Below are positions 1 through 6,280 of a stretch of 10,775 bases of DNA, piece after piece; the stretch's first letter is position 1; each line of letters begins with the position of its first letter. The notes below the pieces were generated by a model. It saw only the letters and a program-made list of their open reading frames with translations. It did no database searches and was not told the origin of the DNA. Position numbers and translations under genes: made by a program. The stretch is from contig DXFC01000033.1 in assembly GCA_019114645.1 (NCBI GenBank), forward strand, positions 1 through 10,775, in the 5' to 3' direction. This DNA is from Candidatus Halomonas stercoripullorum. GTDB lineage: Bacteria; Pseudomonadota; Gammaproteobacteria; Pseudomonadales; Halomonadaceae.

Positions 1-564
1 GTTGGCTGCACTAAAGGCGGTCAGCAAGCTGGCATTCTTGCCCAATACCGAGAGCAATTTTTCGTTGGGGATAGTGATCAGCGAGTCGACATGCTCGGAG
101 AGTTCTTTCATGCCCTCCTCGGCCACCCGCATACGCTTGGGCCCTTCGAAGGGAAACGGCCGGGTCACTACAGCCACCGTAAGAATGCCCAGTTCCTTGG
201 CGATCTGGGCGACAACCGGTGCACCACCGGTACCGGTACCGCCACCCATGCCGGCTGTGATGAAGACCATGTCGGCACCGTTGAGCAGTTCAGCGATCCG
301 CTCACGATCCTCCATCGCCGCCTGACGGCCAACTTCTGGATTGGCACCCGCCCCCAATCCTTTGGTGATCTCGTCGCCTAGCTGGATCACGGTCTTGGCG
401 GCAACTCGCTTGAGCGCCTGGGCATCGGTGTTGGCACAGATGAACTCGACGCCTTCGATATTGCTTTCGACCATGTGGTTGACAGCATTGCCGCCACCAC
501 CGCCCACACCGACAACCTTGATGACCGCACTGCTCGAGGGTGCGCTATCTACCAGTTCGAACAT
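1..564 (-). CDS. ftsZ: Cell division protein FtsZ, N-terminal part (runs off left edge)
   Basis: Tubulin-like GTPase that polymerises into the cytoplasmic Z-ring and recruits the divisome. The 188 codons present start MFELVDSAPSSSAVIKVVGV and cover most of the GTPase domain. Visible motifs are the glycine-rich GVGGGGGNAVNH loop (about residues 19-30), NTDAQAL (45-51), GLGAGANPEVG (69-79) and the tubulin signature GGGTGTG (107-113), followed by TRPFPFEG. The reading frame is still open at base 1, in the segment just after PNEKLL, so the T7-loop region, C-terminal domain, linker and conserved C-terminal peptide lie outside the window. The ATG at 564 is preceded by AGGAG nine bases upstream. The gene follows ftsA after a 33-bp gap, the usual ftsA-ftsZ pairing. 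Identification is certain; only the 3' part is missing. Confidence 0.98.
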   Translation of the reverse strand, partial: MFELVDSAPSSSAVIKVVGVGGGGGNAVNHMVESNIEGVEFICANTDAQALKRVAAKTVIQLGDEITKGLGAGANPEVGRQAAMEDRERIAELLNGADMVFITAGMGGGTGTGGAPVVAQIAKELGILTVAVVTRPFPFEGPKRMRVAEEGMKELSEHVDSLITIPNEKLLSVLGKNASLLTAFSAAN

Positions 565-597
565 AAACCCCGTCTCCTGGACCGCACCGCGATCCTA

Positions 598-1881
598 TTA
601 GAAATTTCCTTTCAACCAGCCCTTGAGTTTTGCCAGCGCCGGAATCCATTCCCCTCCTCCACGCTGGGAGACGTCATTCCGCTTGGGGGGAGCTGCCACC
701 ATCCTGCCATCACGATCATGCCCGTGCCTGACCTCCTGAAGGGCATAATGTAACAAACCTACCCCAGTGGAATAAATCGGATTACGTACCACGTCGGCAA
801 GGCCACGCACGTTGTGCGGACTGGCAATGCGTACCGGCATGTGGAAAATTTCTTCAGCCAGTTCGACGACACCCTCCATGCGCGCCGTTCCACCGGTGAG
901 TACGACACCTGCCGCCACCAGATCCTCGTAGCCGCTGCGCCGCAGCTCATCGCGGATCAGCGTAAACAGTTCTTCATAACGTGGCTCTACCACTTCAGCC
1001 AGAGCCTGACGTGACAGGTCCCGGGCGGGACGATCACCGACACTGGGCACCTTGATCATTTCGTCACTGGAAGCCAGTTGCGTCAGTGCGCAAGCGTACT
1101 TTACCTTGATCTCTTCGGCGTACTGGGTGGGCGTGCGCAGCGCCATGGCGATGTCGTTGGTGACTTGATCCCCCGCAATGGGAATAACCGCAGTATGGCG
1201 AATGGCACCTTCGGTAAAGACGGCAATATCGGTTGTGCCGCCACCGATATCTACCATGCACACACCCAACTCACGCTCATCCTCGGTCAAGACCGCCATG
1301 CTGGATGCCAGCTGTTCGAGAATAATGGCATCCACTTCGAGACCACAGCGGCGTACGCATTTCTCGATATTCTGTACCGCGTTGAGTGCCGCCGTCACCA
1401 GATGAACCCGCGCTTCGAGGCGTACCCCGGACATGCCCAACGGTTCACGGATGCCGCCTTGTGCATCGATGGCATACTCCTGCGGCAACACGTGCAGGAC
1501 ACGCTGCCCTTCGGAAATTGCCCGGGCACGGGCAGAGTCGATCACCCGATCAATATCGGACGGCATGACTTCGCGCTCCTTGATCGCCACCACGCCATCC
1601 GAGTTCATCGAGCTGATATGGCTACCCGCCACTCCGACATACACCGAATGAATATCGCAGCCCGCCATCAACTCGGCTTCTTCAACCGCACGCTGGATCG
1701 ACTGAACCGTCGATTCAATATTGATCACCACACCCTTTTTCATACCGCGGGAGGGGTGCGATCCAATGCCGGCGATCTCGATACCGCCGTCATCGGTTGC
1801 CTGTCCGACAATGGCCACAACCTTGGATGTTCCGATATCCAGCCCGACTACCATGTTGGAAGAATTGGAAGTGACTGCCAT
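598..1881 (-). CDS. ftsA: Cell division protein FtsA
   Basis: Actin-like ATPase-fold protein that tethers FtsZ filaments to the inner membrane and recruits later division proteins. At 427 residues it is close to the E. coli length of about 420. Visible motifs are the phosphate-1 loop VVGLDIGTSKV (11-21), a 1C/SHS2-type insertion around 90-170, the phosphate-2 loop MVDIGGGTTDIAVF (209-222) and the adenosine-binding VVLTGGTARMEG (326-337). A low-complexity linker leads to a C-terminal amphipathic helix, WIPALAKLKGWLKGNF, which is the membrane-targeting sequence. The start at ATG 1881 has an upstream AGGAG, but 12 bases away and within a small GGAG/CTCC inverted repeat. The ATG at codon 10 has no visible ribosome binding site. 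An AT-rich 200-bp gap separates it from ftsQ, and ftsZ follows after 33 bp. A 279-codon open frame on the opposite strand (1078-1917) is a shadow of this gene. Confidence 0.98.
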   Translation of the reverse strand: MAVTSNSSNMVVGLDIGTSKVVAIVGQATDDGGIEIAGIGSHPSRGMKKGVVINIESTVQSIQRAVEEAELMAGCDIHSVYVGVAGSHISSMNSDGVVAIKEREVMPSDIDRVIDSARARAISEGQRVLHVLPQEYAIDAQGGIREPLGMSGVRLEARVHLVTAALNAVQNIEKCVRRCGLEVDAIILEQLASSMAVLTEDERELGVCMVDIGGGTTDIAVFTEGAIRHTAVIPIAGDQVTNDIAMALRTPTQYAEEIKVKYACALTQLASSDEMIKVPSVGDRPARDLSRQALAEVVEPRYEELFTLIRDELRRSGYEDLVAAGVVLTGGTARMEGVVELAEEIFHMPVRIASPHNVRGLADVVRNPIYSTGVGLLHYALQEVRHGHDRDGRMVAAPPKRNDVSQRGGGEWIPALAKLKGWLKGNF

Positions 1882-1886
1882 GCGCC

Positions 1887-1897
1887 GGAGTGTCTCC
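1887..1897 (-). promoter_or_regulatory. ftsA ribosome binding site within a small hairpin
   Basis: The only purine-rich Shine-Dalgarno candidate for ftsA is the GGAG at 1897-1894 on the minus strand. It is followed by ACA and then CTCC (1890-1887), so GGAG and CUCC can pair as a 4-bp stem with a 3-nt loop in the mRNA. The AGGAG sits 12 bases from the ATG, longer than the usual spacing. Both points suggest modest initiation of ftsA, which fits the general need for less FtsA than FtsZ. Such a short stem could also be chance. Confidence 0.35.
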
Positions 1898-1913
1898 TGA
1901 AACTGTATCGCGA

Positions 1914-1942
1914 GTAACCACGAGGTAACGTTTTATTGTAAC
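1914..1942. repeat. Three direct GTAAC repeats in the ftsQ-ftsA gap
   Basis: GTAAC occurs at 1914-1918, 1925-1929 and 1938-1942, with start-to-start spacings of 11 and 13 bases. The first two sit in similar surroundings (CGAGTAACCA and CGAGGTAACG). The third overlaps the candidate extended -10 at 1935-1943. Spacing near one helical turn would suit a protein-binding array such as an operator, but the unit is short and no known factor is recognised. Confidence 0.3.
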
Positions 1943-1961
1943 AAAAAAACACTTTGTTCAA
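1935..1961 (-). promoter_or_regulatory. Candidate promoter for ftsA-ftsZ (extended -10)
   Basis: On the minus strand, TGTTACAAT (1943-1935) matches the extended -10 consensus TGnTATAAT with one mismatch in the hexamer. TTGAAC (1961-1956) lies 15 bp upstream and resembles the -35 TTGACA; this spacer is shorter than the ideal 17, which an extended -10 can tolerate. The predicted transcript would start around 1925-1930, about 45-50 nt before the ftsA ATG. It lies in the one AT-rich non-coding gap of the cluster. The motif match is what I see; the activity is inferred. Confidence 0.45.
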
Positions 1962-2081
1962 TTGTAGTGAAAAACAGCGTTAAACTACCACTATGAAAGA
2001 ACAGTTTCACAATACGGGTTATTGACGCTAAATAAAACACCATGCTACCAACGCAACGGTGCTCTAGCGTGACAAAAGGTT

Positions 2082-2804
2082 TCAGCCTGTACCGTTCTCT
2101 TCTTGCTGAGCCTCGGTTTCACCATGCCACGCCACAGCAACGCCATTAGGATAGCGCAAATCAATATACCGTATGTGCGTGTTTTGCTGCCCTAGCTGAC
2201 GCTGCCAGGCCGCAGACAGTCTGGCCAGCCGCGCATCACGATCGCTCCGCCCCAGCATAACCCAGATCCTGTCATCCAGTTGCATGCGCCAGGCGCCCCT
2301 AGGCTCAAGCCTCAGCTGCGAAATAGCAAGCCCCAGCGGTTCCATGCGGGTACTTAACTGCCTGTGGTAAGCCAACACTTCGGCACCGCTACCCACTGGT
2401 CCCGCGAGATCCGGGAGTCCTGCCGGCGGCATGATCGGCGCAAAGGCAAAGGGTTCGCCAGTGGCGTTGAGCAGGTAATCATCGTTCCAGCGCGCCACCG
2501 GCACTTGCTCAACAAGCTCGAAGGCCAGCGCATAAGGCCACTCACGCGACAACCGCACTTCAGCCAGCCAGTCGATATTTTCCGCTGCGCGATGCAGTGC
2601 TGACAGGTCGGCGGAGAGCCAGGTCTGCCCTTGCAGCAACGGTGCAAGCTGCGAACGCAGGTAGTCGGCACTGACATGTTCCAGCTCACCGCGAATCGTG
2701 ACCCGTTCAATGGGGCGATCCAGCCAGGTCCACAAGGCCCGTCCTCCGGCACCCAGCAGAATCAACAGCAACAACAACCCCAGTGTTGAGCCACGAGTGC
2801 TCAT
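2082..2804 (-). CDS. ftsQ: Cell division protein FtsQ
   Basis: Bitopic inner-membrane divisome protein that bridges early cytoplasmic and late periplasmic division proteins through its complex with FtsB and FtsL. It is 240 residues from ATG 2804, shorter than the E. coli protein (276). A very short cytoplasmic tail is followed by one membrane segment (about residues 8-28, LGLLLLLILLGAGGRALWTW). Next come a POTRA domain (about 32-101, beginning IERVTIRG and ending AFELVEQVPVARW) and the FtsQ/DivIB beta domain to about residue 228, including IRYIDLRYPNGVAVAW. The ATG at 2804 overlaps the ddl stop as ATGA, with GGAG 11 bases upstream. A GTG at 2816 would add four residues but its upstream GGA is directly adjacent, so it is less likely. 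The N-terminal tail is unusually short for the family. Confidence 0.95.
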   Translation of the reverse strand: MSTRGSTLGLLLLLILLGAGGRALWTWLDRPIERVTIRGELEHVSADYLRSQLAPLLQGQTWLSADLSALHRAAENIDWLAEVRLSREWPYALAFELVEQVPVARWNDDYLLNATGEPFAFAPIMPPAGLPDLAGPVGSGAEVLAYHRQLSTRMEPLGLAISQLRLEPRGAWRMQLDDRIWVMLGRSDRDARLARLSAAWQRQLGQQNTHIRYIDLRYPNGVAVAWHGETEAQQEENGTG

Positions 2805-3727
2805 GCCGGCTGGCACTCCAGGCTGGTGCTCAGGATTTGTACAACCAGTTCATCAAAATCAATGCCGGCGTGGGCTGCCGCCTGCGGCACCAGGCTGTGG
2901 TCCGTCATGCCTGGTGTCGTGTTGATCTCGATCAGCCAGAACCGGCCTTCGGCATCACGCATCACATCAACACGTCCCCATCCTGCTCCACCAACCGCCT
3001 CGAACGCCTGACGACACAATGCCCCCAACTGGTCTTCCTGCTCGGCATCCAGGCCGCATGGCAGGTGATAGAGCGTATCGTTGGAGAGGTATTTGGCCTC
3101 GTAATCGTAGAAACCGCTGGGTACTTCGACACGAATGGCCGGTAGCACACGCTCTCCCAGCAACGATACCGTGTACTCTTCACCGCTAACAAAGCGCTCG
3201 GCCATCACTCGGGCATCGTAGCGTGCCGCTTCACGATAAGCCGTTTCCAGTGCCGCTGCGGTGTCGACGATACTGATACCCAGCGTGGAACCTTCATGTA
3301 CCGGCTTAACGATCAGCGGCAGCCCCAGTTCGGCGGCAATGGCATCCCAGTCGCTATTGGCTTCCAGCATCAGCGCTGCCGGTGTAGGCAGCCCCAATGC
3401 TTGCCACACCAGTTTGGTACGCTGCTTGTCCATGGCCAGCGCCGATGCCAGCACGCCACTGCCGGTATAGGGAATACCCAGTAACTCCAACGCGCCCTGC
3501 AGGGTGCCATCCTCGCCGCCTCTGCCGTGCAGTGCGATAAAGACGCGATCCGGCGTCAACGCCTCAAGCCCTGCCAAGCCTCCTTCGGCGGGGTCGTAGC
3601 CAACCGCATCAACACCACGACGATGCAACGCCGCCAGCACCGCAGCACCACTGTTTAGCGACACCTCGCGCTCAGCAGAGCTCCCACCATACAACACCAC
3701 GACCCGGCCAAACCTCTCCTGCATCAT
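2801..3727 (-). CDS. ddl: D-alanine--D-alanine ligase (DdlB type)
   Basis: ATP-grasp enzyme that joins two D-alanines (EC 6.3.2.4) to make the dipeptide MurF adds to the peptidoglycan precursor. It is 308 residues, against 306 for E. coli DdlB. The catalytic residues line up: Glu19 in GGSSAEREVSLNSG, Ser147 in HEGSTLGISIV and Tyr213 in YDYEAKYLS. The metal ligands are Asp254 (GRVDVM), Glu267 and Asn269 (WLIEINTTPGMT). The Tyr in YEAKY is the D-Ala-D-Ala-specific form, not the Phe of many D-lactate ligases, so vancomycin resistance of the VanA kind is not indicated. The ATG at 3727 overlaps the murC stop as ATGA, with GAGG seven bases upstream; a second ATG follows directly. The stop overlaps ftsQ in the same way, suggesting coupled translation across murC-ddl-ftsQ. 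Confidence 0.98.
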   Translation of the reverse strand: MMQERFGRVVVLYGGSSAEREVSLNSGAAVLAALHRRGVDAVGYDPAEGGLAGLEALTPDRVFIALHGRGGEDGTLQGALELLGIPYTGSGVLASALAMDKQRTKLVWQALGLPTPAALMLEANSDWDAIAAELGLPLIVKPVHEGSTLGISIVDTAAALETAYREAARYDARVMAERFVSGEEYTVSLLGERVLPAIRVEVPSGFYDYEAKYLSNDTLYHLPCGLDAEQEDQLGALCRQAFEAVGGAGWGRVDVMRDAEGRFWLIEINTTPGMTDHSLVPQAAAHAGIDFDELVVQILSTSLECQPA

Positions 3728-5190
3728 AGCCTTACCTCATCGAGTATCAACCGACTTTCGGCAAGCCTCAGGGCGATGCCACCGACGTCGCCAGCGCCTT
3801 GGGTCAACAAAATATCGTCATCACGCAATACCCCAGCCAACAGCTCGGGCAGTTCCATCTTGTGCTGCACGAAGATCGGATCAAGATGGCCACGCTGACG
3901 AATGGAACCCGCCAGGGTCTTGCCATCGGCGCCCGGAATCGGTACCTCGCCAGCGGAATAGACATCAAGTAGCAGCAGCACATCGACACTACCCAGCACG
4001 CGCACAAAGTCTTCGTAGAGATCCCGCGTACGCGTGTAACGATGAGGCTGGTAGATCATCACCAAGCGGCGCTCCGGCCAGCCGGCCCGTACCGCCTTGA
4101 TGACCATCTCCACTTCGCGCGGATGGTGCCCGTAATCGTCGACCAGCATCACCTTGCTGCCACCGCCGGGCAGCATGAAATCACCCTGGATCTGGAAACG
4201 CCGCCCGACCCCGGCGAAACCGGCCAAACCACGCAAGATAGCGGCATCCTCAACGCCGCTATCGGTAGCCACTACAATCGCCGCCAATGCATTGAGGGCA
4301 TTATGCCGCCCCGGCATGTTGAGCCTCACCTCCAGCGGTGCCAAGCCATCGGGCCGCAGCGCGGTAAAGCGCACTTCACCCTGGTGCTGAACAAAGTCGA
4401 CCACCCGGTAGTCAGCATCTTCGCTGAAGCCGTATGTCACGAACTGGCGCTGCACCCGGTCCAGCAGGCTACGCACATGCTCGTCATCGATGCACAGAAT
4501 CGCCAGGCCATAAAAAGGCAGGTTGTGCAAAAACTCGATGAAGGTCCCCTTCAGCCGCTCGAAGTCGCCGCCATAGGTACTCATGTGATCCGCGTCGATA
4601 TTGGTGACGATAGAGACCATGGGCTGCAAATGCAGGAATGAAGCATCCGACTCATCGGCTTCAGCCACCAGATAGTCGCCCGCGCCCAGCTTGGCGTTGG
4701 TACCCGCACTGGTCAGCCGGCCACCTATGACAAACGTGGGGTCGAGTCCACCCTCGGCCAGCAGTGTCGCTGTCAGACTGGTGGTCGTGGTCTTGCCATG
4801 GGTGCCGGCTACCGCGATACCGTGCCGAAAACGCATCAGCTCAGCCAGCATTTCGGCTCGACGCACCACTGGCACCCGGTGCTCCTGGGCCCACCGGATC
4901 TCCGGATTCGACTCGTCGACTGCGGTGGAGACCACTACCACATCGGCGCCTTCCACATGCTCGGCGGCATGGCCGATCGACACACGAATGCCATGTTCAC
5001 GCAGGCGGCTGACGACCGCTGACGCTTTCAGATCACTGCCGCTGATGACATAGCCCTGGTTGGCCAATACTTCGGCGATGCCACACATGCCCGCACCGCC
5101 GATGCCGACAAAATGGATATGCCGAATACGACGCATGCCCAGACCCCGTCCATGACGGGGTAGCGTGGCCTGGCCGGGAACCGGCCTCAT
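3724..5190 (-). CDS. murC: UDP-N-acetylmuramate--L-alanine ligase MurC
   Basis: Cytoplasmic Mur ligase (EC 6.3.2.8) adding L-Ala to UDP-MurNAc, the first amino acid of the stem peptide. Counting from ATG 5190 it has 488 residues (E. coli 491). Motifs: Rossmann-like IHFVGIGGAGMCGIAEVL (25-42), P-loop GTHGKTTTTS (129-138), EADESDASF (177-185), NIDADHMSTYGGD (197-209), the GRHNALNALAA segment (295-305), GVGRRF (327-332), VDDYGHHPREV (350-360) and YQPHRYTRTRDLYEDF (380-395). The start is uncertain. ATG 5190 lies four bases after the murG stop and gives an N-terminal tail before MRRIRHIHF like those of E. coli and Pseudomonas MurC, but has only a weak GAG upstream. ATG 5136 (470 residues) has a GGGGT six bases upstream, but within a strong inverted repeat. 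The open frame continues upstream to 5304 inside murG, which is implausible as coding. Confidence 0.96.
   Translation of the reverse strand: MRPVPGQATLPRHGRGLGMRRIRHIHFVGIGGAGMCGIAEVLANQGYVISGSDLKASAVVSRLREHGIRVSIGHAAEHVEGADVVVVSTAVDESNPEIRWAQEHRVPVVRRAEMLAELMRFRHGIAVAGTHGKTTTTSLTATLLAEGGLDPTFVIGGRLTSAGTNAKLGAGDYLVAEADESDASFLHLQPMVSIVTNIDADHMSTYGGDFERLKGTFIEFLHNLPFYGLAILCIDDEHVRSLLDRVQRQFVTYGFSEDADYRVVDFVQHQGEVRFTALRPDGLAPLEVRLNMPGRHNALNALAAIVVATDSGVEDAAILRGLAGFAGVGRRFQIQGDFMLPGGGSKVMLVDDYGHHPREVEMVIKAVRAGWPERRLVMIYQPHRYTRTRDLYEDFVRVLGSVDVLLLLDVYSAGEVPIPGADGKTLAGSIRQRGHLDPIFVQHKMELPELLAGVLRDDDILLTQGAGDVGGIALRLAESRLILDEVRL
5143..5161. repeat. Perfect 8-bp inverted repeat near the murC start
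   Basis: ACCCCGTC (5143-5150), a 3-base loop CAT, then GACGGGGT (5154-5161) form a perfect 8-bp stem. In the murC-sense RNA the loop reads AUG and the 3' arm carries the GGGGU that would serve as ribosome binding site for the internal start at 5136. If translation starts at 5190, the hairpin lies in codons 10 to 16. No U-run follows, so it is not an intrinsic terminator. Confidence 0.6.
5172..5186. repeat. 6-bp GC-only inverted repeat at the murG-murC junction
   Basis: GGCCGG (5172-5177) and CCGGCC (5181-5186) flank a 3-base loop, giving a perfect GC-only stem that begins 8 bases after the murG stop codon. It is the first of two tandem stem-loops in 45 bases. It could stabilise the mRNA at the gene border or slow ribosomes at the beginning of murC; chance in GC-rich DNA is possible. 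Confidence 0.5.
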
Positions 5191-5194
5191 GCTG

Positions 5195-6280
5195 CTATCG
5201 CTCAAGCGCTGTCTCCATGCATCCGGCCACCAGGCGCTCGACGGCATCCAACTGCGCACAGTGACGCGACTGCAGAGCCATGGTGGCGAGAGTTTCGGGG
5301 TCAAGCAGGGTGGTCAGGCGTTCAGCCAGGGACGCACCGCTCAACTCATGTTCGGGTAGCAACTGCGCCGCGCCCGCTTTCACCAGCGCGCCGGCATTGG
5401 CGGTCTGGTGATCATCCACCGCATAGGGGAATGGCACGAACAGGGCCGGCTTGGCCGCTGCGGCCAGTTCGGCAACCGTCAAGGCCCCCGCGCGGCAGAC
5501 TACCAGATCAGCCCACTCGTAGGCAGTTGCCATATCGTCGATGAACGCGCTGACCTCGGCGTCGATAGCGTGCGCAGCATACGCCTCGCGGGTAACGCGC
5601 TCCTTGTCTCGCCCCGCCTGGTGGCGAATCTCGGGGCGGTTCTCGGCAGGCAGCATAGCCATGGCCTCGGGCAACCGCTGGTTAAGCGCCTGCGCGCCCA
5701 GCGAGCCACCCACCACCAACACGCGCAGCCGGCGCCCCTGCATGGTCGCAGCTTTACGCGGAACAGTTCCAAGGGCAGCAATATCACGCCGCACCGGGTT
5801 GCCTACCACCATACCGCGCTCGCCAAAGGCATCGGGAAAGGCGGCATAAACGCGTTTTGCCAGGCGCGAAAGTACGCGGTTGGTCAAACCCGCCACGGCG
5901 TTCTGCTCATGGATGACGAGTGGTCGGCGTAACAGCCAGGCTGCCAGCCCGCCAGGACCACTGGCAAAACCACCCATGCCTACCACCAGGACCGGTTCCA
6001 GCTGGCGGATGATACACATGGCCTGCCATACCGCACGCGTCAAGTTGAATGGCGCCTTGAGCCAGCCCACCAGCCCGTTACCACGCAAACCGCTCACCGC
6101 GATACGGTGCAACGGCAACCCGGCTGCCGGCACCAGGCGATTCTCGATACCTCGCGGACTTCCCAGCCAGTGGACTTCCATGCCTTCGGCTTGCAGAGCC
6201 CGGGCCAGCGACAGGGCGGGAATCACATGCCCTCCGGTTCCACCCGCCATGATCAATACACGCTGCGCTTGAGCCCTCAT
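5195..6280 (-). CDS. murG: UDP-GlcNAc:lipid I GlcNAc transferase MurG
   Basis: Peripheral inner-membrane GT28-family glycosyltransferase (EC 2.4.1.227) that adds GlcNAc to lipid I to make lipid II. It is 361 residues (E. coli 355). Motifs: the N-terminal glycine loop MAGGTGGHVIPALSLA (11-26), a second glycine loop GMGGFASGPG (101-110), HEQNAVAGLTNRVL (124-137), GNPVRRDI (160-167), and the C-domain glycine loop VVGGSLGAQALN (189-200). The UDP-GlcNAc-binding region CRAGALTVAELAAAAKPALF (262-281) is followed by PFPYAVDDHQTANA (283-296), with the conserved E, D, Q and N. The ATG at 6280 overlaps the ftsW stop as ATGA and has AGGAG seven bases upstream, a strong site. The stop is TAG at 5195-5197. 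It sits next to the polymerase gene ftsW, whose substrate it makes. Confidence 0.98.
   Translation of the reverse strand: MRAQAQRVLIMAGGTGGHVIPALSLARALQAEGMEVHWLGSPRGIENRLVPAAGLPLHRIAVSGLRGNGLVGWLKAPFNLTRAVWQAMCIIRQLEPVLVVGMGGFASGPGGLAAWLLRRPLVIHEQNAVAGLTNRVLSRLAKRVYAAFPDAFGERGMVVGNPVRRDIAALGTVPRKAATMQGRRLRVLVVGGSLGAQALNQRLPEAMAMLPAENRPEIRHQAGRDKERVTREAYAAHAIDAEVSAFIDDMATAYEWADLVVCRAGALTVAELAAAAKPALFVPFPYAVDDHQTANAGALVKAGAAQLLPEHELSGASLAERLTTLLDPETLATMALQSRHCAQLDAVERLVAGCMETALER

Larger units (their letters stand above)
1882..2081. other. AT-rich ftsQ-ftsA intergenic region
   Basis: This 200-bp gap is the only substantial non-coding stretch in an otherwise nearly gapless cluster. Roughly 1925-2040 is visibly much richer in A and T than the flanking genes, with runs such as seven As at 1943-1949. 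It contains the candidate ftsA promoter, the GTAAC repeats and the ftsA ribosome binding site. In E. coli ftsQ and ftsA are contiguous and the ftsA promoter lies within ftsQ, so a dedicated spacer is a different layout. No convincing terminator or RNA gene was seen in it. Confidence 0.8.

Noticed and set aside
181..246. Tandem ACCGGT/GGTACC-like repeats.
   Set aside because: They are the codons of the conserved FtsZ GGGTGTG motif and adjacent residues, so coding constraint explains them.
1078..1917. A 279-codon open frame on the plus strand opposite ftsA.
   Set aside because: It mirrors the certain ftsA gene. The predicted protein is His/Arg-rich with no recognisable domain, and such antisense frames are common in GC-rich genes. 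The ATG has no convincing ribosome binding site or promoter context.
1943..1969. A terminator-like element on the minus strand: CACT and AGTG arms followed by seven Ts.
   Set aside because: The stem is only 4 bp with a 12-nt loop and cannot be extended, so it is too weak for an intrinsic terminator. The T-run is better explained by AT-rich promoter DNA.
1933..2043. A 36-codon minus-strand ORF (starts MVFYLASITRIV) in the ftsQ-ftsA gap, with a hydrophobic product.
   Set aside because: There is no Shine-Dalgarno sequence before the ATG, it runs through the candidate ftsA promoter, and AT-rich DNA readily gives short hydrophobic frames. Conservation in relatives would be needed to revive it.
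4042..4641. A 199-codon open frame on the plus strand opposite murC.
   Set aside because: It lies wholly inside murC, whose motifs are all present, and its product resembles no family. It is an antisense shadow.
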